Below are positions 8,061 to 9,324 of a DNA stretch of 9,324 nucleotides, piece by piece. The position numbers and the translations under genes are program-made. Origin of the DNA: Kiritimatiellia bacterium (GTDB lineage Bacteria > Verrucomicrobiota > Kiritimatiellia > RFP12 > UBA1067). How positions within the stretch are numbered: position 1 is the stretch's first letter; each line of letters starts with the position of its first letter. Below the pieces are notes generated by a model. The model did not search any database and was not told where the DNA came from. It was given only the letters and a program-made list of their open reading frames with translations. Location of the stretch: NCBI GenBank assembly GCA_024405255.1, contig JAKSOY010000179.1, positions 1-9,324 of the forward strand, written 5' to 3'.

Positions 8061-8963
8061 ATGAAGAAGATTCTGTTGGCAACGACTTTGGCGTTTACGG
8101 CGGTGTGCGCATCGGCGGCCCTTGACCGGCAACTGGCGGATGCGGCGCTGGCGAAGGGCGAGAAGATTGCCGTGTGGCCGACGGGCAAGGTGCCCGCGCA
8201 GAAGGGGACAACGCCGTATGTGGTGAAGGATACGAACGGCGGCATCGTGCGTCTTTCGAATGTGGACATTCCGGAGCTGGCGTTCTTCCCGGCACCGGGC
8301 GAAGGGACGAAGCCGTGCGTGCTGGTGTGTCCGGGCGGCGGCTATTCGATCCTCGCGTACAACCACGAAGGCGTGGAAATCGCCGAGGCGCTGAATAAGA
8401 TCGGATTCTCGGCGTTTGTGCTGAAGTACCGTTGTCCGGGTCAGCCGGATGCGGCGCTGATGGATGCGCAGCGGGCGTTGTCGCTCATCCGCTCGAAGGC
8501 GGGCGAGTGGAAGGTGGACCCTACGCGGTTGGGCATCATGGGGTTCAGCGCGGGCGCGAATCTCACCTGCCGTGTGTCGACAAACCACAAGCAGCGCGCC
8601 TACGAGCCGGTGGATGCGGCTGACCAGTTCTCGTGCCGGCCTGATTTTTCGCTGCCGATCTATCCGTGGGCGCTTGTGCCGCAGGTGAAGAAAGACGCGG
8701 TGACGCCGTTGCGCCTGCAGGCGAAGTTCCCGGTCGACGCCACAACGCCGCCGGCGTTCATTGTACAGACGGAAGACGACGGCTGCAAGGTCGAGAATTC
8801 GCTTGCCTACTACGCGGCGCTCAAGCGTGCGGGCGTGAAGGCCGAAATGCATCTCTTCGCGAAAGGCGGCCATGGCTATGGCATCCGCAAGCACGGAACC
8901 GATGTCGATGGCTGGGAAAAGCTCGCCGCAACATGGCTCAAAAAAATCAAAGGCGGGAAGTAA
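8061..8963 (+). CDS. Secreted alpha/beta-hydrolase, probable carbohydrate esterase
   Basis: The product has 300 residues. A Sec signal (MKKILLATTLAFTAVCASA, cleavage about residue 19) places it outside the cytoplasm. The start is fixed by GGAGG (8051-8055) and this signal; the frame stays open further upstream, but that part overlaps the preceding gene. The fold is recognisable. CPGGGYSILAYNHEG (90-104) is the oxyanion-loop region. The nucleophile elbow is GFSAG with Ser163. The acid is D239 or D240 in TEDDG, in the family pattern DD-x3-VENS. The base is His271 in GGHGYG. This layout is that of the small dienelactone-hydrolase/esterase group that includes acetyl-xylan and feruloyl esterases, often mislabelled as xylanase. 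It would remove acetyl or feruloyl groups from a polysaccharide so that other enzymes can act, which suits the cluster. The exact ester substrate is not shown. Confidence 0.88.
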   Translation: MKKILLATTLAFTAVCASAALDRQLADAALAKGEKIAVWPTGKVPAQKGTTPYVVKDTNGGIVRLSNVDIPELAFFPAPGEGTKPCVLVCPGGGYSILAYNHEGVEIAEALNKIGFSAFVLKYRCPGQPDAALMDAQRALSLIRSKAGEWKVDPTRLGIMGFSAGANLTCRVSTNHKQRAYEPVDAADQFSCRPDFSLPIYPWALVPQVKKDAVTPLRLQAKFPVDATTPPAFIVQTEDDGCKVENSLAYYAALKRAGVKAEMHLFAKGGHGYGIRKHGTDVDGWEKLAATWLKKIKGGK

Positions 8964-8981
8964 GGGAAGACGGCGAAGCGA

Positions 8982-9016
8982 ATTTTCCATTTTTCATTTT
9001 TAATTTTACATTTGAT
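8982..9016 (+). repeat. Second 7-bp-period array, immediately before tRNA-Leu
   Basis: Five consecutive 7-bp units start with ATTT: ATTTTCC, ATTTTTC, ATTTTTA, ATTTTAC and ATTTGAT (8982-9016). The consensus differs from the araA array, but the unit length is the same. Only two bases separate it from the 5' end of tRNA-Leu, so any tRNA promoter lies inside or upstream of it. It fills most of the 55-bp gap after the esterase stop. Confidence 0.65.
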
Positions 9017-9018
9017 AC

Positions 9019-9100
9019 GGGCGCGTGGTGGAATGGCAGACACGCTGGATTTAGGTTCCAGTTCGCAAGAGTGCGGGTTCAAGTCCCGCCGCGCCCACCA
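9019..9100 (+). tRNA. tRNA-Leu (anticodon UAG)
   Basis: Acceptor GGGCGCG (9019-9025) pairs with CGCGCCC (9090-9096), followed by discriminator A and an encoded CCA (9098-9100). The anticodon stem CTGGA/TCCAG encloses loop TTTAGGT with anticodon TAG at 9052-9054. The T arm is GCGGG-TTCAAGT-CCCGC (9073-9089). The variable region (9062-9072) is 11 bases, longer than a class I loop and at the short end for a leucine tRNA. It reads CUN-type leucine codons. Confidence 0.95.
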
Positions 9101-9118
9101 GAAGATTGCAAGTAAGAC

Positions 9119-9147
9119 TTGTCCTCGCGTGCAAGCTTTGCTATAAT
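9119..9147 (+). promoter_or_regulatory. Promoter for tRNA-Val
   Basis: A perfect extended -10, TGCTATAAT (9139-9147), has a weak -35 TTGTCC (9119-9124) 17 bp upstream. Transcription would begin near 9154, inside the left arm of the hairpin that follows, and run into tRNA-Val. Confidence 0.6.
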
Positions 9148-9150
9148 GCT

Positions 9151-9185
9151 CACCTCTTTCCTCCGTGGAAAGAGGTGTTGCTTTT
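9151..9185 (+). terminator. Terminator-like hairpin between the two tRNA genes
   Basis: An 11-bp perfect stem (9151-9161 with 9167-9177) and loop TCCGT are followed by TTGCTTTT, ending one base before tRNA-Val. It has the form of an intrinsic terminator for the tRNA-Leu transcript. A transcript starting near 9154 would still form eight of the pairs, so it may also act in the tRNA-Val leader, for example as a processing signal. Confidence 0.6.
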
Positions 9186-9262
9186 GGACGATTAGCTCAG
9201 TTGGTTAGAGCAGGACCTTTACACGGTCAAGGTCGGGGGTTCGAGTCCCTCATCGTCCACCA
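9186..9262 (+). tRNA. tRNA-Val (anticodon UAC)
   Basis: Acceptor GGACGAT (9186-9192) pairs with ATCGTCC (9252-9258), then A and an encoded CCA (9260-9262). The total of 77 bases is standard for class I. The D arm is TAGCTCAGTTGGTTAGAGC. The anticodon loop TTTACAC carries TAC at 9220-9222. The T loop TTCGAGT lies in a GGGGG/CCCTC-type stem. The outermost anticodon-stem pair (G9213 with A9229) is a mismatch, so that stem has four firm pairs. Confidence 0.95.
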
Positions 9263-9324
9263 ATTCGCCTGTCATCCACTTGGTTGCTTGAATGAAAGAC
9301 GCAGTCCATAATTTGGTTCGAATG
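9263..9324. other. Sequence after tRNA-Val, no feature recognised
   Basis: The last 62 bases hold no clear terminator, coding start or tRNA. TTGGTT followed within a few bases by GAATG occurs twice (about 9280-9294 and 9313-9324), which may be chance. I cannot tell whether it is spacer or the edge of another element. Confidence 0.4.

Noticed and set aside
9263..9324. tRNA-associated integration site (att) after tRNA-Val
   Set aside because: No copy of the tRNA 3' end, integrase gene or other mobile sign is visible in the remaining 62 bases.

Overview
The window is GC-rich bacterial DNA, AT-rich only in its intergenic spacers. All credible genes lie on the + strand. They form a carbohydrate-use cluster followed by two tRNA genes. 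The sequence has no taxonomic marker. A gut- or sediment-type Verrucomicrobiota, Kiritimatiellota or Lentisphaerota bacterium is plausible. This is suggested by the large secreted beta-propeller of unknown function, the Tat-exported Gfo/Idh/MocA oxidoreductase, the SGLT-type sodium/sugar symporter and the sugar-isomerase context. That placement is inference, not proof.

Layout: (1) 3-317 is the 3' end of an extremely GC-rich gene of unknown function. (2) 318-824 is a spacer with three copies of AATGCAAC, a long near-perfect hairpin (630-680) and a good promoter (723-752). A possible 21-codon leader ORF (758-823) ends one base before the next gene. (3) 825-2306 is L-arabinose isomerase (araA). 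(4) 2307-2507 is a spacer built almost entirely from 7-bp tandem repeats in opposite orientations, able to fold into a ~31-bp stem. (5) 2508-4244 is a 14-segment SGLT-family symporter whose sugar-contact residues match the animal SGLT1 set. (6) 4255-4289 is a hairpin. (7) 4325-6619 is a secreted 764-residue protein with an Asp-box, probably a beta-propeller. (8) 6653-8029 is a Tat-exported Gfo/Idh/MocA oxidoreductase, with an extended -10 promoter motif at its start codon. (9) 8061-8963 is a secreted alpha/beta-hydrolase with the layout of acetyl-xylan or feruloyl esterase relatives. (10) A second, different 7-bp-period array (8982-9016) abuts tRNA-Leu(UAG) (9019-9100). A promoter-plus-hairpin segment then leads into tRNA-Val(UAC) (9186-9262).

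Working model (inference): the exported propeller, oxidoreductase and esterase act outside the cytoplasm on an esterified, arabinose- or galactose-containing glycan. The SGLT-type symporter imports the released sugar with Na+, and AraA isomerises it inside the cell. No kinase or epimerase (araB/araD) lies in the window, so the pathway is completed elsewhere or uses another route.

The most unusual material is non-coding: the two heptamer arrays, the alternative-pairing repeats upstream of araA, and two promoters whose expected transcription start falls on an ATG, suggesting leaderless messages. The secreted 764-residue protein is the best candidate for an undescribed enzyme.
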